NCBI GenBank assembly: GCA_011523385.1
Contig: WTGX01000017.1
Coordinates: 143,553 to 207,552, forward strand
Length of the DNA: 64,000 nt
DNA from: Nitrospira sp.
Lineage (GTDB): Bacteria > Nitrospirota > Nitrospiria > Nitrospirales > UBA8639
Reading direction: 5' to 3'
The position numbers and the translations under genes are program-made. Positions 54,368 through 63,248 of the stretch are shown here, one piece after another (the first letter of the stretch is position 1; each line of letters starts with the position of its first letter). Below the pieces are notes generated by a model, which saw only the letters and a program-made list of their open reading frames with translations, ran no database searches and was not told where the DNA came from.

Positions 54368-55498
54368 TTAGCCGCTTAGCGTGCTTACGGCTGTTTGGAC
54401 AGCTTTCACCGTGGCGGTTATATCTTGCCTTCTTGTGTTCGTGGCAAGAGAAAACCGTATCATTTGACCTGCTGCCGGATTTTCTGGTTTCATCGCTTTA
54501 ATAACGTGGGAGGGTTCGTCGGAGTCGGCTAAACATGCCGAGCCGGATGAGGCACAAATCCCATCCTTATCCAGCAACAACAGAAGTGCTTCAGACTCGA
54601 TCCCTTGAAAGGAAATATTGGTGGTGTTGGCCAGACGTAGGGTCTTGTGTCCGTTCAACTCCGCATTTGGCGTTGTTTTCAATATGCCCTCCTCCAAGGA
54701 ATCTCGCAACGGGCGCACTTTCTGCTCATAGTTGCTCAAATGTTTCGATGCCAGTCCCGCGGCTCTGCCCATACCGGCAATGAGTGCAACGTTTTCCGTA
54801 CCTCCTCGCAGGTTATGCTCTTGGTGTCCACCGTACACAAAGGGCAGAAAGGGCGTTCGACGATGAACATAGAGAGCGCCGATTCCTTTGGGTGCATGAA
54901 ACTTGTGACCCGTTAGAGATAAGTAATCCACTGGTAAGTTTCGGACGTTAATAGGGATTTTGCCCGCTGCTTGAACAGCATCGCAGTGAAACAGCACACC
55001 TCGTGCCCGGCAAAGTTCAGCGATTTCCAAAACAGGAAACAAGACACCTGTCTCATTGTTCGCCCACATTAGCGAAACCATAGCGGTATCGTTGTCGATG
55101 GCGCTTTCCAAATCGCCTAGTTTCAACAATCCTTCACAATCAACTGGCAGATACGTCACGCGGTAGCCTTGTTTCTGCAACGCCATACAATAGTTGAGCA
55201 CTGATGAATGTTCCACCGTCGATGTGACGATGTGTTTCTTGTCCGGATTGACCTGCAGTGCTGCATGAATGGCTGTGTTGTTACTCTCTGTGCCACAGGA
55301 CGTGAAAATAAGCTCTCGCGGCTCTGCAGCAATCAGTCCCGCCACTTGTTCGCGTGCGTTTTCGATTACTCTCTTTAGCTTTGATCCGAACCTGTATGAA
55401 CTCGACGGATTGCCCCACTCGGAAGTAAGGTAAGGCATCATTGCTTCCACTACTTCCTGCGGTACTGGAGTCGTTGCATTGTGATCGAGATAGATCAT
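54368..55498 (-). CDS. dndA: Cysteine desulfurase of the Dnd system
   Basis: 376 aa, PLP enzyme releasing sulfur from cysteine. The N-terminus is MIYLDHNATTPV. The PLP lysine is in SLTGHKFHAPKG, and the acceptor cysteine loop is GICASSGSACLADSDEPSHV (the active Cys in SACLA). The ATG at 55498 is chosen; the ORF upstream to 55573 is rejected. It is convergent to dndC-D-E and heads an operon with two DUF genes. An IscS-like role elsewhere in the cell is possible, but the locus argues for DndA. Confidence 0.9.
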   Translation of the reverse strand: MIYLDHNATTPVPQEVVEAMMPYLTSEWGNPSSSYRFGSKLKRVIENAREQVAGLIAAEPRELIFTSCGTESNNTAIHAALQVNPDKKHIVTSTVEHSSVLNYCMALQKQGYRVTYLPVDCEGLLKLGDLESAIDNDTAMVSLMWANNETGVLFPVLEIAELCRARGVLFHCDAVQAAGKIPINVRNLPVDYLSLTGHKFHAPKGIGALYVHRRTPFLPFVYGGHQEHNLRGGTENVALIAGMGRAAGLASKHLSNYEQKVRPLRDSLEEGILKTTPNAELNGHKTLRLANTTNISFQGIESEALLLLLDKDGICASSGSACLADSDEPSHVIKAMKPENPAAGQMIRFSLATNTRRQDITATVKAVQTAVSTLSG

Positions 55499-55627
55499 CG
55501 TTTGGTACTTATCGTAGTAGTCCGTCAGAAAGAGTACAAGATTTGGAGTATTTAAACGTACTCCTTGAAACAATATCTTCTTGATTAGGCCAAAGACGGA
55601 AAAAGGCCAGAAAGCGCACGAAGGAAA

Positions 55628-55855
55628 TCAGCCAATGGGGAGCGGGTGGTGGGTTTCCTGTTCAACCAGATCTTCGGCATAGTTGATGGCGGCCTGGATG
55701 TCTTCGGCCGTCACCTCATACTCTTGGCATATCTCGTCGAAGGTCATCTTGCCTTCCAGCCCCCCCCCAAGTATGCGGGTCACCGGTACACGTGTGCCAC
55801 GAATCACAGGGTTGCCGTGTTGGATCTCCGGATCAATGATGATTCGTTCCTTCAT
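55628..55855 (-). CDS. DUF433 antitoxin-like protein
   Basis: 75 aa: IIIDPEIQHGNPVIRGTRVPVTRILGGGLEGKMTFDEICQEYEVTAEDIQAAINYAEDLV, the DUF433 HTH-like fold. It usually precedes a PIN-like (DUF5615) toxin, which is not found downstream before dndA, so it is an orphan. The ATG at 55855 gives the family length. Confidence 0.88.
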   Translation of the reverse strand: MKERIIIDPEIQHGNPVIRGTRVPVTRILGGGLEGKMTFDEICQEYEVTAEDIQAAINYAEDLVEQETHHPLPIG

Positions 55856-56528
55856 GGTTGGTCTTGTTGTCTTGGAAGAAAGTGGCGATTTTTTGCGCGA
55901 ATGTCCGCTTTTGCGCTGTTTTTCCTTACTATACTTAACCCGCGCTGTATGCGCTAGCCTGGATTTGTCACCTGCCCGCTTTTTATGCGTTCGATGGTTG
56001 AGCGAGGGATTCCTCGCTTCGCTCGGAATGACCACTTGTGAGTAGAAAGCGCCATGAGGCATGTCCCTGTCTCCGAGCAGGGATGGCGCGGCTACAAAGA
56101 CAGAAAACACGAAAGGTACCCTCACCCCGGCCCTCTCCCGGAGGGCGAGGGAGCAAAAGACAAGGACACTGGGTCCCCGGTCAGAGTCTGCACTCGACCC
56201 CCGATTACAAACGTCGAGGGCAGGCTGTTTTTAATCGGGTGTCGGGGATGCCAGACAAAAGGCAACGACAAAAAGCAAAGACGCTGAATCCTCGATTAAG
56301 AATGCCGGAGATGACATAAAAGGGAAAAACAGAGACTGAGCACTATTTATGGTGCAGAATTGCATATATTCTGATCATATTTATATCTATTACGCATATA
56401 TTAAGTATCAGTATTACTCGTATTTGATTCAGTTTTGCATATTTCTTTCACCATCAATATAGGTGTCGGATTATGCCAAGCTCATCCGACCCTACGCCGG
56501 CTATTGGAGAGGGAGGCGTTCCGGTTTA
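55856..56528. repeat. Repeat-rich intergenic region
   Basis: Holds CCTCGCTTCGCTCGGAATGAC near 56010, CTCACCCCGGCCCTCTCCC..GGGCGAGGGAG at 56109-56155, and two (C)GAC/TCGAGG units related to 21088. After 56330 the sequence is strongly AT-rich for about 120 bp. No gene found. Confidence 0.6.
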
Positions 56529-57458
56529 TCAACCGTGTGCTTTCAAGAGGTGATTGTAGCGGGTTTGAATGGCAGCCACCCGGGAACGGGCCGTTTGCCT
56601 GGGGAAGGAATGCCCGTCGATGGCTTGGACCGGAAGAATGCCGATCCCGCTACCGGTCAGAAAACATTCATCCGCTTCGTACAGGAATGCCGGACGGTAG
56701 CGGCCTTCCCGGGGTTGAAGCCCCAGGAGCGGAGCCATATCCAGCACAACTCCCCGGGTAATTCCGGGCAGGACGCCACAGGCCAATGACGGCGTGTACA
56801 GGGTCCGGTCCTTGATGAAAAACACGTTGTTCATGGAGCATTCGGCGACGTATCCGTTCGTCGTGACCATCAATCCGTCGAAGGCTCCCCGTTCCGCAGC
56901 CTCCTGTTTGGCCAGGAGGCTGTTCAGATAGTTCAGGGTTTTGGCTTGCGTCGGACCCGTCAGCGGCGACGGCCTGCGAATCGTCGTGAGGGTGAGCCTG
57001 ATGCCCTTGCGCCGTTGGGAGGGTGTGACGTGCGGAAGGGGCCGGTGGAACAACACGACTGTGCCGGTCTCACTCCTCTCACCCCCCTCACCCTGGCCCT
57101 CTCCCACCAGGGGAGAGGGGAACATTGCCTGGCTCTTTCCCTCTTTCTCGCTGAAGGCGGAAAAGGGAGAGGGGAACATTGTTCCACGCGAGAGCGTCAA
57201 CCGGATCGCCGCATGGTCCACGCGATTCTTGTCGATAACCTTCTGAAAAATCGCCGGCCACGGTTTGTCAGGTAATGGCAGCCGGATCTGCTTGCAGGCG
57301 TCGGTGAGCCGTGCGAGATGACGGTCCAGCCACACCGGTCGCCCGTCATGGATCCTGACGGTTTCGAAGACGCCGTCGCCGTACAGGAACCCATAATCGA
57401 ACACGGAGACCCGCGCCCGTTCCGCCTGCACAATCCGGTCATTCAGATAGACCCACAT
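56529..57458 (-). CDS. pabC: Aminodeoxychorismate lyase (PabC-like, fold-type IV PLP enzyme)
   Basis: 309 aa. VSVFDYGFLYGDGVFETVRIHDG is the N-terminal signature of class IV aminotransferases. QAKTLNYLNSLLAKQEA holds the PLP lysine, and LMVTTNGYVAECSMNNVFFIKD follows. Roughly 33 residues (GTMFPSPFSAF..GEGGERS) are encoded by a repeat and interrupt the small domain. D-amino-acid or branched-chain aminotransferase is the alternative, but the gene follows pabB at 17 nt. Start ATG 57458, far downstream of the open frame start. Confidence 0.88.
   Translation of the reverse strand: MWVYLNDRIVQAERARVSVFDYGFLYGDGVFETVRIHDGRPVWLDRHLARLTDACKQIRLPLPDKPWPAIFQKVIDKNRVDHAAIRLTLSRGTMFPSPFSAFSEKEGKSQAMFPSPLVGEGQGEGGERSETGTVVLFHRPLPHVTPSQRRKGIRLTLTTIRRPSPLTGPTQAKTLNYLNSLLAKQEAAERGAFDGLMVTTNGYVAECSMNNVFFIKDRTLYTPSLACGVLPGITRGVVLDMAPLLGLQPREGRYRPAFLYEADECFLTGSGIGILPVQAIDGHSFPRQTARSRVAAIQTRYNHLLKAHG
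57082..57180. repeat. Two repeat units in frame inside pabC
   Basis: Two tandem hairpin-like units, each ending GGGAGAGGGGAACATT (57111-57126 and 57165-57180). The total of about 99 bp keeps the reading frame. Related CCCTCTCCC/GGGAGAGGG units lie at 45521 and 56109. Confidence 0.8.
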
Positions 57459-57475
57459 GGAATACACGCGACGTC

Positions 57476-58957
57476 TTATTGCAACGCTTCGAACAGGGCT
57501 TGGGCCTTGTACAGGGTTTCCTGGTACTCGCGACGGGGGTCGGAGTCCGCGACGATCCCTGCACCTACTTGCAGATAGGCCCGCTGCTGCGTCAGCACCA
57601 TGGTGCGGATGAGAATGTTGAAGTCCGCGTCGCCGGTCCAACTCACGTACCCCAAGGACCCGGTATAAGGCCCGCGACGAACGGGTTCGAGTTCTTCGAT
57701 AATCTCCATGCAGCGGATCTTGGGCGCGCCGGTGATCGTGCCGCCCGGAAACACGGACCGGATGAGGTCCAGTGTGGAACATGCGGGCCTCAGCGTGCCC
57801 ACGACCTCGGACACCAAATGTGCCACGTGCGAATACTGCTCGATCGTCATGAATTCCTCAACGTGAACCGATCCGTATTCGCAGACCCGTCCCAGGTCAT
57901 TGCGGGCCAGGTCCACCAGCATGAGGTGTTCCGCGCGTTCTTTCGCGTCGAGCCGCAGGTTGTCCATGAGGACGTGATCTTCACTCGCGGTGCGGCCGCG
58001 AGGTCGAGTGCCGGCAATGGGCCGGGCGGTGACCCGGGTGCCAGCAGCCCGGATGAGTCGTTCGGGCGAGGACGAAACCAACGCGAGGTTTCCGGTGACG
58101 AACAACCCGGCAAACGGCGACGGGTTCACCACACGCAGGCGGTGATACAGGTTTGAGCCGGCCGTGTGCAGCGCAGGATCCTCTGCAGGATTGAACGCGA
58201 CGGAAAAACGCTGCGCGAGATTCGCCTGATAAATGTCCCCGGCCTCGATAAACGCCTGACATTGCTGCACGCGCTCGACGTACTCCCGTTCGGAATGCGT
58301 GCCTTCCATCATGGACGCTACGATTGGCGACCTTGACGGATCCGTACACGGGGCATTCAAGTGGCTGTCCAGTTCGTCCATTCGGGCGTTGCCCTCACGC
58401 TGCAAAGCCTCATGGGATTCGGCCAGCAACCGCTCGGGGGCCGGTGTGAAAATCATATGCAGCAACCGCGTATGGTGATCGATCGCCACCACGAGATCGA
58501 AAAACAGGAACTCCAAGTCGGGCAGGGGCAGGTCACGGCGGGCCAGCGACGGCAGTGTTTCGTAGTGCCGGACGGCATCATAACTCACGTATCCGATGGC
58601 GCCACCGATAAACGGCGGCAGGGCAGGGGAACGGGGCACGAGGCACGGACCCAGTATGCTGAATAAGGCGGAAAGCGGGTCGCCGTGATGTTGCGTGGTG
58701 CCGTGCGCCGTTTCCAGGGTGTAGCGACCCGGACTCCCGGAGAAAACCATGTACGGGTCGGCGGCCACAAATGACCAGCGGGCCAGGTTCGACGACGGGT
58801 TCCCGCTTTCCAGCAGAACGGAAGGCCGGTGCGGCACAGCGCCCCGCCGGTAGACGTCCCAGGGACTCCCTTCAAGAAAGGCCCTGGTCCGGACCAGCGG
58901 GAACCGCCCGGTGTTGGGACGCGTGGAGGAACCTGAAGAAAGAACGGGCTGGCTCAT
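57476..58957 (-). CDS. pabB: Aminodeoxychorismate synthase component I
   Basis: 493 aa from the ATG at 58957 (506 from 58996). Chorismate-binding enzyme motifs: IGYVSYDAVRHYE, EAGDIYQANLAQRF, RPIAGTRPRG, VDLARNDLG, FPGGTITGAPK and GAGIVADSDP. It makes ADC for folate synthesis with PabA. TrpE is the alternative, but the company of pabC supports PabB. Confidence 0.92.
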   Translation of the reverse strand: MSQPVLSSGSSTRPNTGRFPLVRTRAFLEGSPWDVYRRGAVPHRPSVLLESGNPSSNLARWSFVAADPYMVFSGSPGRYTLETAHGTTQHHGDPLSALFSILGPCLVPRSPALPPFIGGAIGYVSYDAVRHYETLPSLARRDLPLPDLEFLFFDLVVAIDHHTRLLHMIFTPAPERLLAESHEALQREGNARMDELDSHLNAPCTDPSRSPIVASMMEGTHSEREYVERVQQCQAFIEAGDIYQANLAQRFSVAFNPAEDPALHTAGSNLYHRLRVVNPSPFAGLFVTGNLALVSSSPERLIRAAGTRVTARPIAGTRPRGRTASEDHVLMDNLRLDAKERAEHLMLVDLARNDLGRVCEYGSVHVEEFMTIEQYSHVAHLVSEVVGTLRPACSTLDLIRSVFPGGTITGAPKIRCMEIIEELEPVRRGPYTGSLGYVSWTGDADFNILIRTMVLTQQRAYLQVGAGIVADSDPRREYQETLYKAQALFEALQ

Positions 58958-59137
58958 GGTATCGGAACGGGGTTCGGATGATTGTGGGCCTATCATAGCG
59001 GAGCGGGTAGGGGAGAGAAAGCCCTTCCGTGAGAAACTTGGAGGCAGGGGGATTCCAGGGAAGAGAAGAAGCTTCGGCTTGACAGTCGAATCGGGATTTT
59101 GTTTGAATAGTCTGCCCGGATTCGAGAGGCTGGGCCT

Positions 59138-59353
59138 ATGCCTTCGTCACAAGATCCATTGTTTGCGGGGTTGGGGCAAGCCGTGCGTATCAGCACGAAT
59201 TTGCTTGCGACCTTGATGGTGGGCGGAGGGTTGGGGTGGAGCATTGATTCCTACCTGTTGCCCACTGAACCGTGGGGTTTGGTGGGAGGTCTGATCCTCG
59301 GGCTGATTGCCGGTATTCGAAACGCCTACCGTACCGCCCAACGCCTGCCCTGA
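59138..59353 (+). CDS. AtpZ/AtpI-family protein
   Basis: 71 aa with two TM helices (STNLLATLMVGGGLGWSIDSYL and WGLVGGLILGLIAGIRNAYR), the usual helper upstream of atpB. The stop codon lies inside the repeat CCTGAGCGAGTCGAAGG (59349 onward), so the original end may have been further downstream. Confidence 0.88.
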   Translation: MPSSQDPLFAGLGQAVRISTNLLATLMVGGGLGWSIDSYLLPTEPWGLVGGLILGLIAGIRNAYRTAQRLP

Positions 59354-59425
59354 GCGAGTCGAAGGGCTGGGATCAATCGTAGCGTATCCCCAAAGCGTTT
59401 CCGATAACACGAAGACGAGGTTCCG

Positions 59426-60151
59426 TTGGAAGATCCCCTGCATCCTTTTGAGCTTCACACGATTGTGTCGTTGTCCCTCTTCGGCCTGGATGTGTCCATC
59501 AACAAGGCCGTGATCATGATGTTTGTCGTGGTGGGTGTGGTCACCCTGTTGTTGACGCGGGCGCGTTCGTCGGGTTCTCTTGTTCCCACGAAATTGCAGA
59601 GCGTGGCCGAACTGCTGGTGGAGTTTATCCGCGGGATGATTCACGAGACCATGGGACCCGAGGGGATGCGGTTTTTCCCCCTGATCGCCACCCTGTTTCT
59701 GTTTATTCTATTCTGCAACCTGCTGGGGCTCATGCCCGGCGCGTATACGGTCACCAGTCAACTCGTGGTGACGGGCGTGTTTGCCGTGGGCGTGTATGCA
59801 CTCAGCATCCTGGTCGGGCTCAAAATACACGGGATGAAGTTTCTGGGTATCCTCGTGCCGTCGGGGACGCCGGGTTGGCTGTTGCCGCTTATGATCCCCA
59901 TTGAACTCATCAGTCAACTGGCCCGTCCGGTGTCGTTGTCCGTCCGGTTGTTCGCCAACATGACCGCGGGGCACGTCATTCTCGGGGTCCTGTTCGGCTT
60001 GACGATCAGCGGCGGCCTGTTGATCGGGTGGCTGCCGTTTTCCTTTACGGTGGCGCTCTACGGATTGGAAGTCGGGATCGCCTTTATTCAAGCCTACATC
60101 TTTACGATTTTGACGTGCGTGTATATGGGAGACGCCTTTCATCTCCATTAA
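59426..60151 (+). CDS. atpB: F0F1 ATP synthase subunit a
   Basis: 241 aa, TTG start with GAGG upstream (MEDPLHPFELHTIV). TM helices include FLFILFCNLLGLMPGAYTVTSQLVVTGVFAVGV. The key arginine is in QLARPVSLSVRLFANMTAGH, with GLEVGIAFIQAYIFTIL in the last helix. It forms the proton half-channels against the c ring. Confidence 0.96.
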   Translation: MEDPLHPFELHTIVSLSLFGLDVSINKAVIMMFVVVGVVTLLLTRARSSGSLVPTKLQSVAELLVEFIRGMIHETMGPEGMRFFPLIATLFLFILFCNLLGLMPGAYTVTSQLVVTGVFAVGVYALSILVGLKIHGMKFLGILVPSGTPGWLLPLMIPIELISQLARPVSLSVRLFANMTAGHVILGVLFGLTISGGLLIGWLPFSFTVALYGLEVGIAFIQAYIFTILTCVYMGDAFHLH

Positions 60152-60210
60152 GCGAAACCGTCTGTTCGACGTATTGTTATTAACGATTTCACCAGGGAGA
60201 ACAACACATC

Positions 60211-60441
60211 ATGGATTCTGCAGCGTCAGCGTTATTGGGAATGGGGCTCGCGGCCGCGGGGTTTGCCGGCGCCGGGGTGGGCATCGGGTATATTTTCGGC
60301 AAAATGATCGAGGCCGTAGCCCGTCAACCGGAAGCCGAAGGCCGGGTCGGCAAGTACATGTGGATCGGCTTCGCGCTGGTCGAGGCGATCGCCCTCTACG
60401 GGCTGGTGATCGCGTTCATCATTATGGGTCTGCGGAAATAG
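60211..60441 (+). CDS. atpE: F0F1 ATP synthase subunit c
   Basis: 76 aa hairpin. Glycine-rich helix 1 is AGFAGAGVGIGYIFG, the loop is RQPE, and helix 2 is GFALVEAIALYGLVIAFI, with the proton-carrying Glu. AGAVGVG-type Na+ residues are not evident. Confidence 0.97.
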   Translation: MDSAASALLGMGLAAAGFAGAGVGIGYIFGKMIEAVARQPEAEGRVGKYMWIGFALVEAIALYGLVIAFIIMGLRK

Positions 60442-60453
60442 GACGCGCACGCC

Positions 60454-60963
60454 ATGCCTCAATTTGACGTCCATTTCTTTTCGTCCCTGATTTTTTGGGA
60501 AGTCGTCTCGTTCGGCATCCTGCTCTGGGTCCTGTACAAATTTGCGTTCCCGCCGATTCTGGAGGCCCTGGAAACGCGCGAACGAAAAATCCGCGACAGC
60601 ATCGAGCAAGCAGAGCAGAACCGGGTCACCGCGGAGCAACGCCTGGCCGACTACGAGGCGAAACTGAGCGGCGCGGCGCGGGAGGCCGAGGCGATCGTGG
60701 CGGAGGCCAAAGCCAAGGCTCAACGGCTGCTGGAAGAGAACGAGCAACGGCTACGCACTGATTCGGAACGGATCCAGGCTGAGACGACCCAGGAAATCGA
60801 GCGGGAACGGCGAAAAGCCCTTCAGGACATTCGCAACGAAGCCGCGGACCTGGCGTTGACGGTGGCGGAAAAAGTTCTGGCGCGAAGTCTCTCGGACGAC
60901 GATCATCGCCGCCTCGCCCAACAAGCCGTACAAGCCGTGGCCGCCGGCGAATCCCAGAAGTAA
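60454..60963 (+). CDS. atpF: F0F1 ATP synthase subunit b
   Basis: 169 aa: one N-terminal TM helix (LIFWEVVSFGILLWVLYKFAFPPIL) and a long charged coiled coil. No atpH-A-G-D-C follows, so the F1 genes are elsewhere and the locus is split. Confidence 0.95.
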   Translation: MPQFDVHFFSSLIFWEVVSFGILLWVLYKFAFPPILEALETRERKIRDSIEQAEQNRVTAEQRLADYEAKLSGAAREAEAIVAEAKAKAQRLLEENEQRLRTDSERIQAETTQEIERERRKALQDIRNEAADLALTVAEKVLARSLSDDDHRRLAQQAVQAVAAGESQK

Positions 60964-60967
60964 GCGG

Positions 60968-61795
60968 TTACTTCACGCTTCCTCCCAAGCGGTAGCCTTC
61001 CAGGTCCAACGTGACGAATTGAAATCCGAGGGTTTTCAGGCCACGGGTGATGCGGTCACGCCTGACGGGATCGAGCATGTTTGGGAGTTCGTTGCGATCC
61101 ACTTCGATGCGCGCGATGCCTTCATGGTCGCGGACGCGCACCTGCCGGAACCCTTCTTCCTTCAACAGCCGTTCGGCTTGTTCCACGCGCAGTAATTTCT
61201 GTTCGGTAATCCTCGTGCCTCGCGGAATACGAGAGGACAGGCACGCGGCCGCGGGTTTGTCCCAGTTGGAGAGGCCCAGGGTCTTGGCCAGGGTACGCAC
61301 GTCGGCCTTGCCAAGCCCGGCTTCGACCAGCGGGCTAAGGATCCCGAATTCCCGGGCCGCTCGCATCCCCGGCCGGTCATCACCCAGGTCGTCCACGTGG
61401 GCGCCGTCGACGATGGTGGCAATGCCCGTGTCCCGTTGGATGGGAGCCAACAGCCGGTACAGATCGGTTTTGCAATGATAGCAGCGCATCGAGTCGTTCC
61501 GGACGAATTCCTCGAGCTCCAGTTGATTCGTCGAGGCCACGATCAGCCGTGCTCCAATTTCGTCACTCAATTGACGAACGGCTTCCAACTCCTCGTGCGG
61601 CAGGGTCGGCGATGCCGCGGTCACGGCAATCGCTCGATCGCCCAACACGTCCGTAGCGATCTTGAGCATGAGCGTACTGTCGACGCCACCGGAAAACGCG
61701 ACCAGTACACCGTCCAACCGTTGAAAGAAGTCACGCAGGTTCGCGGTTTTGTCCCGCAGGTCGCGGGAAATGGGTAGCAGGTGTAGGTCTTGCAT
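60968..61795 (-). CDS. larE: ATP-dependent sacrificial sulfur transferase LarE
   Basis: 275 aa. The PP-loop is FSGGVDST near 34-41. The catalytic Cys is in KPAAACLSSRIPRGT; MRCYHCKTDLY is a second conserved site. It thiolates pyridinium dicarboxylate on the nickel-pincer (lactate racemase) cofactor route; no larB or larC is nearby. ATG abuts the rlmN stop (TGATG). Confidence 0.93.
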   Translation of the reverse strand: MQDLHLLPISRDLRDKTANLRDFFQRLDGVLVAFSGGVDSTLMLKIATDVLGDRAIAVTAASPTLPHEELEAVRQLSDEIGARLIVASTNQLELEEFVRNDSMRCYHCKTDLYRLLAPIQRDTGIATIVDGAHVDDLGDDRPGMRAAREFGILSPLVEAGLGKADVRTLAKTLGLSNWDKPAAACLSSRIPRGTRITEQKLLRVEQAERLLKEEGFRQVRVRDHEGIARIEVDRNELPNMLDPVRRDRITRGLKTLGFQFVTLDLEGYRLGGSVK

Positions 61796-62868
61796 CAGGT
61801 TCCTGCTGAAAGAGGCGCGGGCCCTGTTCGCGCGGGCAGGGTTCCGAGTTGCCCGCAGGCGCCCAGGACGTCACGCCCGCGATTCTGTCTGACGAACACG
61901 TCATGGCCCTTTTGCCGGAGGATCGTCTGAAACGCCGCAATGACGGGGTCCGCCGGCCGGCGGAACGGGCTATCCGGAAATTCATTGAACGGAATGAGAT
62001 TGATTTTGCACCGAATGCCGTGAAGCAGCCGGCTCAAGCGGACGGCGTCGGCAGCGGAATCGTTTTCTCCTTGTAACAACACGTATTCGAACGTCAAGTG
62101 CCGGTTTGCCGGGATGGGATACGTCCGGCATGCATCGAGAAGGTCGGGTAGGGGGTGTAAGCGATTCATCATCGGCATGAGCCGGTCTCGCTGCTCGGAC
62201 GTGGTGGCGTTCAACGACACGGCCAGGTTTACCTCGAGTTGGGCGACGTCGTGAAACCGTGGCGAAAACCCCGCCGTTGAAATCGTGATGCGTCGTTTGG
62301 GAAAGCCCACGCCCCATTCGGTATCGGTCAGCCGGGCGAGGGCCTCCGACAGTTCATCCAAATTCGCCAGCGGTTCGCCCATGCCCATGAACACCAGGGA
62401 TGAGATCCGGTCGCCGGGTCGGAGTTGGTCCTGGGCCGTCAAAATCTGATCGACGATTTCATGCGCCTTCAGATTTCGTTTGAGTCCCATTTGTCCCGTC
62501 ACGCAAAAACCGCAGTCCAGGGTGCACCCGACCTGCGTTGACACGCATTGAGTCAACCGTTCCCCGTCGGGGATCAGCACGCTCTCCACCGTGAGCCCGT
62601 CTTTCAGGGAAAACAGGAATTTCCTGGTCCCATCCGCACTTTGGAAAAGCGTGGGCGACGCCAACCGTTCAAGAACGGCTTCTCGCCCCAGCGTTTCCCG
62701 GTCCATAAGAGAAAGATTGCTCATCCCGGCGATTTCGCGAATACGGTGCTGGTAGATCCACTGAAGGATTTGCCGGGTTCGGTAGGCGGGCCAACCCATC
62801 CGTTCCACCAGGGAAGCCATGTGCGCACAATCGAGCGCAACGAGATTGGTCGGGGTCGGCATGGTCAT
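61795..62868 (-). CDS. rlmN: Dual-specificity RNA methyltransferase RlmN
   Basis: 357 aa. Radical SAM motif CTLDCGFCVTGQMG; GMGEPLAN; C-terminal Cys in DVLGACGQL forms the second catalytic cysteine. It methylates A2503 of 23S rRNA and certain tRNAs. ATG at 62868 or 62862; the frame to 62907 is not supported. Confidence 0.95.
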   Translation of the reverse strand: MTMPTPTNLVALDCAHMASLVERMGWPAYRTRQILQWIYQHRIREIAGMSNLSLMDRETLGREAVLERLASPTLFQSADGTRKFLFSLKDGLTVESVLIPDGERLTQCVSTQVGCTLDCGFCVTGQMGLKRNLKAHEIVDQILTAQDQLRPGDRISSLVFMGMGEPLANLDELSEALARLTDTEWGVGFPKRRITISTAGFSPRFHDVAQLEVNLAVSLNATTSEQRDRLMPMMNRLHPLPDLLDACRTYPIPANRHLTFEYVLLQGENDSAADAVRLSRLLHGIRCKINLIPFNEFPDSPFRRPADPVIAAFQTILRQKGHDVFVRQNRGRDVLGACGQLGTLPARTGPAPLSAGT

Positions 62869-62972
62869 GGCAAGGAGAGGCTGAGGGTTGAGAAAAAAAC
62901 CTATCACAGGCGGGAAATGCGCGACAACACATCCAAAAGAGAGGTTATCGCGGGGTTTCGTCCCCGCACGAC

Positions 62973-63028
62973 GAGGTCCTTCGCTCTGCTTCCTTCGACT
63001 TCGCTTCCGCTACGCTCAGGACAGGCTC
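62973..63028. repeat. Dispersed repeat copy upstream of rlmN
   Basis: TCCTTCGACTTCGC..CGCTCAGGACAGG, the same family as 17018 and 18404. Confidence 0.7.
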
Positions 63029-63196
63029 TTTTGTTTCGTCAAGAGGAACAAAAACCATTAATGGCTGTCAATTGTGTGTTACTCATTAACATATCACCAA
63101 ATATAGGCTTAGAAAAATTGCATGACAGCAAATCATAGTAGTGGAAAGCTAATGAAAAGTGAAAACATGAAATTGATCAAAACAATTTCATATTGA

Positions 63197-63248
63197 CTTG
63201 CTTTTAAAACTTTGTTAAAAGCAAGCAAAAATCAAGCTTGCTTTTGAC
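63197..63248. promoter_or_regulatory. Perfect inverted repeat ahead of the HARE-HTH gene
   Basis: CTTGCTTTTAA (63197-63207) and TTAAAAGCAAG (63215-63225), 7-nt spacer, with a further CTTGCTTTTGAC at 63237 touching the start codon. It overlaps TTGACT at 63194. Probably an operator or a leader hairpin. Confidence 0.6.
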
